NCBI GenBank assembly: GCA_035771165.1
Contig: JAWNZC010000445.1
Location: forward strand, 2,399,001-2,463,000
Length of the DNA: 64,000 bases
Origin: Paragorgia papillata
Taxonomy: Eukaryota; Cnidaria; Anthozoa; Scleralcyonacea; Coralliidae
Direction: 5' to 3'
The notes under the pieces were generated by a model. It was given only the letters and a program-made list of their open reading frames with translations. It made no database searches and had not been told where the DNA came from. Position numbers and translations under genes: made by a program. The stretch's first letter is position 1; every line of letters begins with the position of its first letter. This document shows positions 10,754-23,300 of the stretch, one piece after another.

Positions 10754-11398
10754 GAGTTACACCGCTGCAGTACTCAAGGGCTGTTGCGTAACCACTCTAT
10801 ATATGGTCCACATAATAGTAGTGTAGGTTAGGTTAGGTTTAGGCGCGTTTGGAGTTAGGATATACCATACATAATAAGGGTATCTTATAATCACTGGTGA
10901 TTATAAGACACCCGGCCCTAACATTCCTCTTTTGTGCTAGTGGACGAAGAACCTTTCGTTGATCGTTATCAAGCTGTTAACCTTTGGAACTCGTTAAACA
11001 TTAAATTTATTTAAACTTTGTGAATCTGTTTGCAATTTTAAACGCTCCCTAAAAAATCATGTGTATGTAATACACTGATATATAACGTTATTTCTAAAAC
11101 TCATTAAAAATTCATGAGGAAAACACAAAGAAAATTCATGTTTAATGAGTGTCTGTATATGTGATATAGATTCCTCTTGATTTACATAAACTTTAGCTTT
11201 GATTTTCTCGACTTAATAGACTACGGTGTTTTTTAGAAAAATTACTACGCCAATGAACTTACCAAATATATCGTTTTAGAAGTACAGAATTCGGCTTCGC
11301 CTCGTGTCTGTATACTTATCTGGACCTAACACGAAGTACCGACCACTCCCTTGGTTGAACCGCTGCAATACCGTAGACTCAACTTCTCCCTGAAGTTT
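10754..11398. other. RCHY1 upstream interval with repeat fragments
   Basis: A short near-perfect hairpin (TATCTTATAATCAC mirrored by GTGATTATAAGACA) lies at about 10881-10910. Positions 11075-11220 match, in reverse, the repeat at 16682-16830 and more weakly 41600-41765. Positions 11230-11398 directly precede the RCHY1 start codon and probably contain its 5' UTR and promoter; no TATA or CCAAT box is obvious. Confidence 0.4.
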
Positions 11399-14300
11399 AT
11401 GACTGATGAAGTAAAATATTTCAATATGTCGACAAATGCTGAGTCGCAATGTTGTGATCATTATTTAAGAAAGTGCAACTTAGTGGTAGGTGAAAAAAGC
11501 TCGTTACTTGAATTAAAGATATATGTGTTAAAGTTTTACTCAATTGCCTGTATAATTCAATAATTGTAGGCTGTAGCTAGTTGACACTTGTCACTTGTCA
11601 CTTGACAACGTATCATATGACTAGTGCAGACGTAGTTGAAAGTACAGGAACAAGTTTTGTTTGAAATTTTTCATTTTTCATTTGAGAGAAGTTTGTGGTG
11701 GGCCACAACATATCCTGCCCCCTTAAAATCCATCTATCTAGCAGTGTGTATTAAAACGGTACTGTTACCGTGTTACGTATTTTTTTGTAGTGCATTAATT
11801 TATAATTAGTATAGGTAATCATGTGATAGCGATTACAATTAAGGATTTACACTACAAGTGATATTTGAAAATTTTGCCAAAATTGCATGAGCCGTTCGGC
11901 GAGTGCAATTTGGCATAATTTTCAAATATCATGAGTAGTGAAAATCCTTAATTGTACGAGCAATATCATATGATTAGTCATTTATTATATGCATGAGTGC
12001 ATGACAAAATTACAACACGTACGCTTCGTACTCACTCACGCCTTTAAAAACATCTTGTTTCATTACTTGACAAGAAACATTTTCACTCTGGGTGTTGTCT
12101 GTACTCATTTCAAAATATTTACATGGAATTTTTAGTTCATAGTGTACCACAAGTTGTTGGAAATGTGAAAACTTTCCATTGCAGAATTCAGGCTTCTCTA
12201 TTTTTATTAATTGCACTGCAGTACAATTAATAAAATAATTGTACTCCTCTCAATCAATCAGAATGTAGTAATTTTGTCATGCATATAATAAATGTTATTA
12301 TATGCATGAGCATATAATTAACAATTATACGACGAGAGTGAATGGTATAATTGTTTTATTATATAGCGAAAACATTTATAAAAATAAAGAAAAACTTTTA
12401 ATTCATAACGGAAATAAATCGCTTGAAAAAACTCGAACTTCCATCACCCATATTTCTGCCATGTGGAAATTTCCGGTCTTTTATAGCATACAAATAACAA
12501 AGTTTCCATTCATAATGCTTTATTTCTTTAGAAAATATATTTTACTTGTTACTACATTAATAAATATACATATGTTTATGACTTGTATTTGGTTTAACAA
12601 AATATTATTGTCAACTCGGTAATAAGTAAGGTTTTGTAAAGCTCTCAAAAAAAGTAATGTAATCATAAAAAGTAAAGTAGTCATATAATTTTGCTCATAC
12701 AATTAAAGATTTACACTACTCGTGATATTTGAAAATTATACCAAATTGCACTCGCAAATTTTTAATTGCAAATTTCACGGTGTTATGGTGTTGGCCTGAT
12801 GCCGAGAAACCTCTTGACTAAGCTAGGGTGTTACAGATCACACCCAAAAGTGGAGAGCGGACTGAAAGAGGAAGATGGAAAGAAAAATGACTTACCTGGG
12901 ACATCTGGTGCAAACATTTGGGAGCAAGCAAGGGCACCTGATGCACCACAGAATGGAAAGCTCACACAGAAGGCTGTGACGGGTGGCGAAGGAGCCTACG
13001 AGAAATAACAAAAACAAGACTGTGCCCCCAACCTGTCCACCAAGGCCAAGGCTGCTCCGGAATGTTACTGCACTTAACTTGTGCGCCAGGTGAGTACCAA
13101 GGACTGCACACGTAGCACGCAAGGCTGCACACTAGGGAAGGCAAGACATGCCATGACTACTGCGTCAGTGCCACACACAACCCACCTCACGGGCAAAGGC
13201 AACCTAATGGCTAAGCCGGATGCAACGATGCGTAACCAGCAACCCGCATGATTACTTAGCTAAGGGAGAGAGGTAAAGGCAAATGTAAAGGCAAAGGTAG
13301 AGTCATAATTAAGCGACCTCCACCACGGGCATGAGGCGATGAGTGGCTGAGCTGGAAGCATAACCAACGACGTGCAAGACCAGCCTAAGGCATCCTGATG
13401 GCAATCTAGAGGCATAAGCGACGTCCATCACGGGCATGAGGCAACGAGTGGCTGAGCTGGAAGCATAACCAACGACGTGCAAGACCAGCATAAGGCATCG
13501 TGATGGCAATGTAGAGGCATAAGTGAACTCCATCACAGGCCATGAGGCATAACCAGCAGCCTGCAAGGCTGGTGTAAAGGTAAATAAAAGCAATGTGGAG
13601 GCCTCGAAAACAATGCGTCAATGCCTGAGTTTGCTTCGAAGGAGCCTGGTTGAGCGCTAGTGGAATATCAATGATCACAGCATATTTTTCTTTCTGGCAT
13701 TCTTTTATTCCAATCCACCCATGCCAAAACTACCAGGACTTTTAGAAGAAGCCGGTCGCCGCTGGAGCTCCAGGGGTTGCTACAAGGTTTATCAATGGTT
13801 ATACTTTCTTTAATATACAAAAACATCTGTTCTGTACCTTTTTCTCATGTACTCAAAGATTCTAAATAAAGTTATCGTTCAAAACGATCTATTTCAAGTA
13901 TAATGTTATGATACAATAGTTTGGTTACTCGAAGTATATTCCAGAAAAGCCTTATGTGCCTGTGATCATACCACATGATTTTGCGGTGGAGTTGTCACTG
14001 ATGTCTGACAAACGCTGTGGTACTCTATTTTCCTTTGAACTGTTAAATTTAATTGAAATTGTGTTACTTATAATATTGCATGAAAATTGGTAAAATTTGA
14101 AGTACTGTTATTGTATAGAAAGTTTTTCGAATTTTCCTGTATAGCATTACTTTTTTTAAATTAAAACCAGACTTAGGCTTAATAAGTTTGAAATTAGTTA
14201 GTTTAGGTTCCTTTTGACATTGTATAAAATTTTCTATTGTATATAATTTTCTATGTAATATATTTTAATCCTTGTAATTTGTAAATAACTTAAAATTAAT

Positions 14301-17300
14301 AAAATAACGGATCTACCGTTAATAAGGTGTTGACCCACTCCACGACTCCCCCCCCCCCCCCCACCTCTCAAGTAACCCTACAGCCACCACCACCTACTTT
14401 CTCACCGCAACCACCTATTTAAATAATTCTGAAAGCCCTGGACTACCCACTTCTTACAGTATGAGACAGACTCAGGTACTTACAGCTTCTCTGTAAAAGA
14501 CAGTCTGTAACTTACAAAAAATATTAGTAATTCTTGTAGCCAATACACTGACTCCTGACTCTGTATGAAGTTTTTGTTTGGTAAAGAGATGTACGAATAT
14601 GCTGCATCCTTTACATGCTGGAGACATGCCTGAAGTTATACGTCTAATCTTTGATCTTACATGTATTTTTTTTGTGCTTGACTATAACTAGAGTCCGTGC
14701 TGTGGTAAAGTGTATACTTGTCGTTTTTGCCATGACGAAAAAGAAAATCACAAATTGGTTCGTTTCAATGTAAAGTTGATTGAATGCTTGCAGTGTGGAA
14801 GTAGACAAGAGGTACAGTACAGTAACTGTTAGAAAGTTTTTAAAATCTTTTCCTTTGATCAAGCCAGCATGTACATACTGTATAATAACACCTGGATATT
14901 TGTCCTGAGTTCGTTTTAATGCCTACAGACATTGACCTTCTCTGTAGCGAGCCGGCTATTTTTTATTTTCTTCATACAGACACACTGTATATTAGGCAAA
15001 TTTGAGACACTGAAAACGGTCTGAAAACTTAGTGAAAGTTGTTTTATGTTTTCATTCAGTTTATGCAATTTTATAGTGCTATCATTGAACACATTGTACA
15101 GTGTATTTTCTATATAATGAATCACAGAATCCAATAGCAGTGTTTGCAGCCTTTAGTGTTCCCACCACATTATATGTTATATATTAGTCTTTCATCTTCA
15201 CATGTCGATCCGTACTGCACAAAGTCTGGTGTTACCCAGTGTAAAATACTAAAAGTCTGCAGACTGATTCAGTCAGGAAGGAGTTAAATTTATATGAGAA
15301 ACTGCAATTTTTCCACATATACAAGGTGGACAAAAAAAAGTGGCCATCATTTAAAATATGGTTAATATAATGTGAAATAAGAGATTATTAACTGAGAATG
15401 AGGTCTGTAAGGGAAAATATCAGACCGATGTATCAGACAACATCTTAGCCGCAGGCGAGGTTCGTACAAAAAAGACCGAGGTCTGATATTTTCCCGTACA
15501 GACCGAGTAAACGAGGTTAATAAAGTGTTTATTATATGGCTATTTCAAGTTTTTTGATAATTATTGTATCAAACTTAGTGTAAAACCTTAGAAATTCACG
15601 CGAGCAAAATCAACATCCGGGACAGCGGTCCGGATATGGAAAAAGACGGACCGTGGTCCGGATACTCATTTTTACGGACCGTGCGTTGACCAATCAGAAC
15701 TCAGGATATTACAAAGCCATATTATAATAACTATTATTCGAGAAAAGAAAAATATGTAAAGTGATATATTTTAGAATGCATGCGTCAATATCTGCTCAAA
15801 TATGATATCCATGCAATTATAATTTATTGGTTTAAAAATACATTAACTTTGAAAGCATGCCACGCTGTGAAGCTGCAGTGAAATCAAGTGAAATGGCAAC
15901 AAAATATCTAAATATTTTGCTGTTATAACACTTTCATAGTATACAAACTCCATAAATCATTTTGAAGGGCAATTGGAATAAGTCGAACTAAGATTCACTT
16001 TATTTGTTACAAGATTGAAAATCATGAAAAATTAATATATTTTTTAAATCAATGGATAAAATTAGAATTTGATATCATATTTGAGCAGATCTTGACGCAT
16101 GCATTCTAAAAATATATAACTTTACATATTTTTCTGTACTCCAGTGCACATTAATCATACTTTCAATGGTGGCCGCTTTTTTTTGTCCACCCCCTGTAGA
16201 AGAAAATTGCTGTGCATTAAGGTGAGGTAATACGGGCAACATTTTTCTTCAGTTGCGTTACGAGTTGAAAAGCATTGTTGTACGTATTACCACCCGCCTT
16301 AAACATTGACACGCAACAATGATTTTGTTGTAAGTTGAAAAAATTTGTTGAAAAAAGTAGACTCCAGTTCTACTTGCTGCAACATGCTGATTCAACTTGA
16401 AACAAAATCATTGTTGCGTGACAATGTTTAAGGTGGGTGGGGTAGTACGTGCAACAACGCTTTTCAACTTGCAACGCAACAATGTTGCATGAGCAATTTG
16501 TTGCTCGTATTACTTCGCCTTTAGCTTTATTCTAGTTTGTTGTATACTCAACAGTAGCTCTTGTTGTGGTCATATAATTATTGAAAACATTTTATGTAAT
16601 ATTTAAAACATGAGCAGCAGTGTTTTATCAGATTTAAAACACGAGGCGATAGCCGAGTTGAATAGCTTCAATATAAGTTCATTGGTGGTTGTCTAAGCCG
16701 AGAAAATCAAAGCTAAAGTTTATGTAAATCAGGAGGTTTCTTTATCAGATATAAAACCACGGACATGGTACTGATTTCCTTTGTGTTTTCCTCATGAATT
16801 ATTAATGAGTTTTGAAACTTTGTTAACATAATGTGTTTTATTTGTCTGTTTAGGTATCTTTCAGCTGTAAGGATTGTTTAATTATCTTTGGAAAGTATTT
16901 CTGTGGCACTTGTTGTTTATTTGATGATAGGGACAAGGGGCAGTTTCACTGTGATGGTTGTGGTATTTGTAGGTAAATGAAAACATTTTTTGTGCTAAAG
17001 ATAAAATATTTAATATGTAAGAATTGGTGTAACATTTTTGTACAGTATGCCACTATACTGTATCTTAGTGTACTGTATTTTACTGTACTATACTTAATAC
17101 TGTACTAAGGCTGCGTGTGTGCTGCTGTATCTCAGATTATTACACCATGATTAAAGTCATAATTATATAATGGTTTTTCATGTTTCAAGATTAGGGGTAT
17201 ACTTTGTATCTGGCTGAAAAATTTCACTATCTGGTATCCGGCCGGATATTTTCTAAAATCCGTCCGGGTTCTGGATAAAATTTTTCCGATAATTTTGCAT

Positions 17301-20300
17301 ATTACTTGTGGGGAATATGATAAATGTGGCATAAAATACATGCAGGTAATACAGCTAGTAGTCTTGGTAATTTCTGCACAGAATAACCAGCACTATTAAT
17401 TTCTCAAAGAATACAATTTTGGCAGAGCATTCAAACTCAGAAAAGTGCATGTGCGCAGATAATCGCGCAGGCAACTGATTGTCACGGGTAAACGATTTCT
17501 TCTCAGGATGACCATGTACAAAAATGGCAGCAATAACTAACTGTTTTTCTCTGTATTTTCGAATGACATTTATCCAACAGGATGTTTGTGACAGTGAATG
17601 TTTATTTGACAGAAGAGTAAGAGTTTGAGGTGGAAATACTGATAACTAATAAATTCAAAATGTAGGTTATAACCCAGAAACTATGGTGAGCACCCACGTT
17701 TTTTAAACAATTCAAGTATTCCACGCCCTAGAAAGAGGTACCAAAACTTGTACACAAAAAATATCTGGTATCATCCAGCCAGATTTTTTTCAACTATCCA
17801 TCAAATCCAGTATCCGGCCAGATAGTAAAAAGTACTATCCGGCGCACCCCTTGTTTCTAAGAGATTATAAGCTATTAATTGTTGGTTCCATCCATTTGTA
17901 TAACTACACAAAAGTTGTAAAAACTGTAATAAAACTAGCACGAAACATAGCCGTGTCCACTTAAAAACAAGCCACATAGCCACTTTAATGTCCACTGCAA
18001 AACAAAGCTACGCGAGTAATACTTGATTTATCCCCACTTTCATCAGCAAGTGATGCATTAGCGAGGCTCCACTGGAAACCTTTGTGTCGAAGAAGAGCAG
18101 AACATCGCGCTATTTTCACATACAAGTCCCTAAATAACCCACTCAATCACACTTTCCACTATAACTTTAATACAGACTTCCATAGCTATGACACCAGATC
18201 CAAAAACAACATTCGCAAATCTCTTGCTAGGAAAAGATGGGGTCATTGGACCACCTTAAACTTTGCTGCGGATATCTGGAACCAACTTGATTTTTCCTCG
18301 CGAAAAGCGAAAACCCTACCACTTTTTAAGCGTGGTCTTTCTGATGCTCTATTTTAAGCGTCCTTTCACAAGTTATATACATGCATTAGTTCATCGTTGT
18401 TGATCAATATATTGTTTTATAAATTTTGTTTCATTAGTATAACTTTTGTCGTTTAGCTTTGCAGTAATTTACCTGATTGTTTGTATTATTATTATTTTTT
18501 TCCAATATTTTCTTCATTTGTAATTATATTTAACAATTATTCGCCGAAGGCGAGGTGAATATCGTTGTATAATAACCGAGACGAAGTCGAGGTTATTATT
18601 CACCAATATTCACTGAGCCTGAGGCGAATAATTGTTTTAGTATAAATACACATTTTCGTACTTTTAGGAACAACATTTTCTTTAAAATTGTTAATTTCCT
18701 CGTCTGTCGCATTGACAACTTGGCTGGCGGCCATTTTGAATAAACGCCGTAGGTGATTATCGAGAATTAATCCGAAGTAGCTCGACCAATCAGCGCGCGT
18801 GATTTTTTATAATCACCTGTGTATTTATACTAAATATGTATAATATATACAGTTGGCTTTTATATATTGTAACTAGTTATCTGAGGACCCCTCTGTAAAA
18901 CACTTTAGGGTGATGTTGGCATCCTCAATAAAGATTATTATTATTATTATTATTATTATTATAGTCCAGTGTAACATTATTTGAAATGTATTCTATTCAA
19001 TGTAGAGTCGGAGGAAGAGAGAACTTCGTTCATTGTGAAACATGTGGTCTGTGTTTGAGTAAAACAGTGGTGAATTCTCATCAGGTGAGTTGAAGGATTT
19101 TCTACAGTAAATGGAATGTGATATCCTCATAATTATATACCAGTGAATAACATTACTAAGATTTGAAAGAAGAGAATCAAAAGTGATCAATATGCAGTCT
19201 GAAATGCCTAAAAACCCCTTCCTCTATTTGCCATGTACCCAGGGCCAGATTAAGACCTTTAGGCCCCGTTCACACTATACCGGATAGGTTTTCGTGCCGG
19301 CACGAAAACCTATCCGGTATAGTGTGAACAGACGGCATAATTATGTGCCGTTTCGTGCTGAATACGATATAACCCCGTGATCCAACCAATCACCACGCTC
19401 TATTCTATTAATATACTTCCGAAACGATTTCGATCTCCGTTCACACTGGAGCTGAAACGGCACAAAAAGCTATCCGATACAAGACAACGGCGTGCCGGCA
19501 CAGAAATTGTGCCGGAACAGGCGTTTTGTGTGTGAACAGAAGGCCTATCCGGTATGGTTTTCGTGCCGGCACAAAAGCTATCCGGTATAGTGTGAACGGG
19601 GCCTTAGAGGCCCTAAGCACTGAAACAATTATGGTGCCCCCCCCCCCCCATATGTAACTGACTAACTGATAAAATAATTTTTAACTTTTAAAATAAAACA
19701 TAAAAGTTACATATATGCTGAATTTCTATGAACTAATTAAAGCTCACCATACCTCTCTATGCTACAAATACTTTCCCACCAGGCCGCTATTTTGAGTTTG
19801 TGGCCTTTGAGCCATCTGGTGCCCAGGCCCCCAGTCCCATGTTCGTTTCCCAAGTACTGTACTTCATGTATGATGGATAACTAGTATCAATGTATCATTA
19901 TAGCTTCTGGCATACGGCGCTACTATAGAAACTAAAAATTCATCTGTAAACGGTTTCAATGTTTCATGAGCGACTGAGCTCTAAAATTCTATCATTTTAC
20001 AAATTTGCTTGGTGCCCCTTCGTTGCTGGTGCCCTAAGCACGTGCTTAGTCTGCTTATAGGTTAATCCGGCCCTGCATGTACCCAACTACCCAAGGCTTA
20101 GTAATGCAATGGTTTGAGCATGTGTCTCTGTGGTGTGACAAGTACTTTCAAGGCCTCACAATGGATGAAAAGTTTGAAAGTATGCGAATTAAACCTGATC
20201 CAACATCATACAACTTTACCCAACATGTTATACAACATTGTTGGACGATGTTTGTTCAGGATGCGTTTAAACTGGCCATTATTATTATGCAGATTAGTAT

Positions 20301-23300
20301 CGTGATTATGGTCTTCACTGCATCAGTTTGCCCAGCTCGGTTTATTTAGATAAAAATTGAGAAAAACCTCTTCCATGAACCTTTTGTTTTCGTAGTGTCT
20401 TTCTCGACACATAATTTTTTTACAACTCTGTTCTTTTTATAGTGTATAGAAAAAAGCTCGAGAAATAATTGTGCGATTTGCTTAGAGGTACAGTATGCGC
20501 ATGTATACTAGATTTCTTGGCAGTTATTTACAGCTGACGTAGAGCTGTTCTTCCAATAAGAATTGAGAGAAAAATAAATATATATTATAATAAAGAGAAC
20601 AATGCAATGATGCTTGAAAATATGTAACTTATTTCTCGTGTTGACCTAGTCTCCCCTACACCTGTTCAGACGCTGAGTCTCCCTCACTGACGTCTGCTCA
20701 AGAGACTAGTGTTGAACAGATTTTTATCGCTAATAAACTGAGGGTTAGGTAACATGATCAAGGACGTTTTCTAAAGAATTCATAGGAAAAGAGCTTGTAA
20801 AGACAAGTTTAACGTATAGTTAAACAAAGAGAATGGTTCTATACTTTTTGCGAGGGCTACAGGTATATACTTTATATCCGTATATTAAGTTCTGCGGTAC
20901 ATTAAAAAAATCGTGACTTGATCATATTATAATATCAACATAAGAACTCCTGATACGAGATACTGTATACATTGTACTGTATACATTGTACTGTATACAC
21001 ACGTAAAATTTGGGCACTCTAAATATACGAAATACAAGTATGGTATATATTTTTCATTTGTGTTCTCTCGTTTCCTCCAAAATATTAGGATTTCGTGATT
21101 GTTGCCTATAAAGATAGGAATAGTCGATGTCCAATGGACCCCCTCCCCCCCCCCCCCCCCTCTCTCCCCCCCAAAAAAATAAAAATTCTGCCTCTATATG
21201 TATAAATATAAGTGTACTTTAGAATAGTCCAACCGTATTCTTGTTAAATGCATATTTCTTGTGCACTGACTTGCTTAATTTGAACGTGATTTTTTAGGAC
21301 TTGCACACCTCGACAATTGCAGCCAATGTACCAGCTTGTGGTCATCTACTGCATTCGTATGTTGCATTTATTATAAACGTAAAATTGGAAAGAATTCTAA
21401 AAGATTATTAGTATTATAAAGTTTAGTTTTGTTTAGTTTGTTTAACTTTAGTTTAATTTAGTTTATTTTAGTTTAATTTAGTTTAGTTTATCAATCTTAA
21501 GTGAACGGAATACCCCTCAAGTGTAACGTCACAAGCTGGGTGAAGCAAAAATTGTGGTTAGCCATACTTTTGGTGGATGTTTCCTATTTGTGGTTGAAAC
21601 ACAACACTTTTAAAAGCAAGTACCACATGAATTCAGCTGCCAGAAGAAAACGTTTCATCATGTTTACCCGGCTTGTGACGTCATTGATTAGGCAAAGTCT
21701 TACAACAAGATAGCTTATGACAAGATTGTCTTTTGTAGAAATTAGCGATGTTGTTTGGCACAGAATTTGTTCTGTTTACTTGGATTACACTCGTAAGACA
21801 GTGTGTTGATCGGAAAGATTTGAAAAATCGGAGAAATTTTCGGAGAAAGATCGGAAAAATTTGTAATTTAGATTTTTGTTGATATAACAGAGTTGACGCC
21901 TCCCGTTACTGAAAGCATATTCACTATTTTATTACCATTCACGATCATTATTTGCTGGTTTGCAATTTTTTCCTGTTTTTTTTCTCATAGGACGTGTTTG
22001 ACCGATTTAATTAATTCTGGGTAAGCTTTTTGTTAGTCAGTTTCAGCTTGCTTTTGAAATTCGTTTGTCAACATTTGTTGGAAGGTTGGGAAGTTCGTGA
22101 AGTTCATTGTGAAGTTCGAATTTAATAAGCTTTGAATTGAATTCCTTTGGCGAAATCACGGAGTAGAAGATTATTTGTTGTATAGTGTTTGATGGAAATG
22201 AAGAAGAATAGATACTTGGTTTAACAGAAACAAATTGCCGACTTAAATTTGTATCTACCTCGCAATGTAGATGCGAGATGGTGGCACTGTTCAAGATACT
22301 GTTTACTGTACTGTCTTTGATTTTTTCCCGAATGCCCACTAAAATTATTATAATAGTAATGCAGTTGATGTTCTTGGGCATAAATATGTTTTTGGCCCTT
22401 CTCAGAGCTAATTTTAACAGGCCAAAAACATATTTATGCCCGTGAACATCAACTCTTTTGTTATATTATTAGAGAAATTTTCATGATAATCCAGCAGTAT
22501 TACGTACAGCTTGAATGGCAAACTGAAAACTGTTGGTAGTTAGGAAGCTATACTAACTTCGAACATTTTCAAAACTTTGTTTTATAGTGGCTATACTTGC
22601 CCAACATGCAACAGATGTTTAGTAGATATGTCTTCTACATGGCTCAAGTTAGATTCAGAGATTGCTCGAACTCCGATGCCTGGTGATTACGCCAACATGG
22701 AATTAAGAGTAAGTTATAATTTTTTACTTATTTTCCACGTCAATTTAAAAAAAAAAATGTTTCTAAGTGAAAATAAGTCCTAGCTTTTTACTTCTTTTGT
22801 ATTCTTAAATCTAATGTGAATTGTCTAAAATTTTAATTCGAATTATAATTACGAAAAATGCACGTTTCGTTCTAGATTCTTTGCCGGGACTGCCACAAGG
22901 TAAGCTTACTGAAAACATTCTTATCTTCAGTTGCGATAATTAATGCAACGTTAATTGCAGAATTTGAGAGAATTTGGGAGAAGAATTAGAAAAGCTTAGC
23001 AAAGAAATATTTAAATATTTAAGCTTAGCAAAGAAATATTTCACGTGGTGTTTCCACAAAACTTATTTATATTACATTATCGCCATGAAAACTTTCAAAG
23101 AATTAAGAAGAATTAGAGTTCTGCATGTTTTTGTTGTTTTCTGCATGGTCTACGTAAACGTATAAATTATGGAAGAAAGAAATATGAATGAAGAAATATG
23201 AAAAAATGAAAGAAATAACTGCTGAATCAGGTTATATATTAACTACTTAATAACATATAATAATAATTATTATATGGCAGCAGCGCTGAGAGGTCCGAAT

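Noticed and set aside
20077..20349. 90-codon plus-strand frame as an RCHY1 exon
   Set aside because: It has no RING, CHY or CTCHY residues; the missing RING start is supplied by the short exon at 20443-20487.
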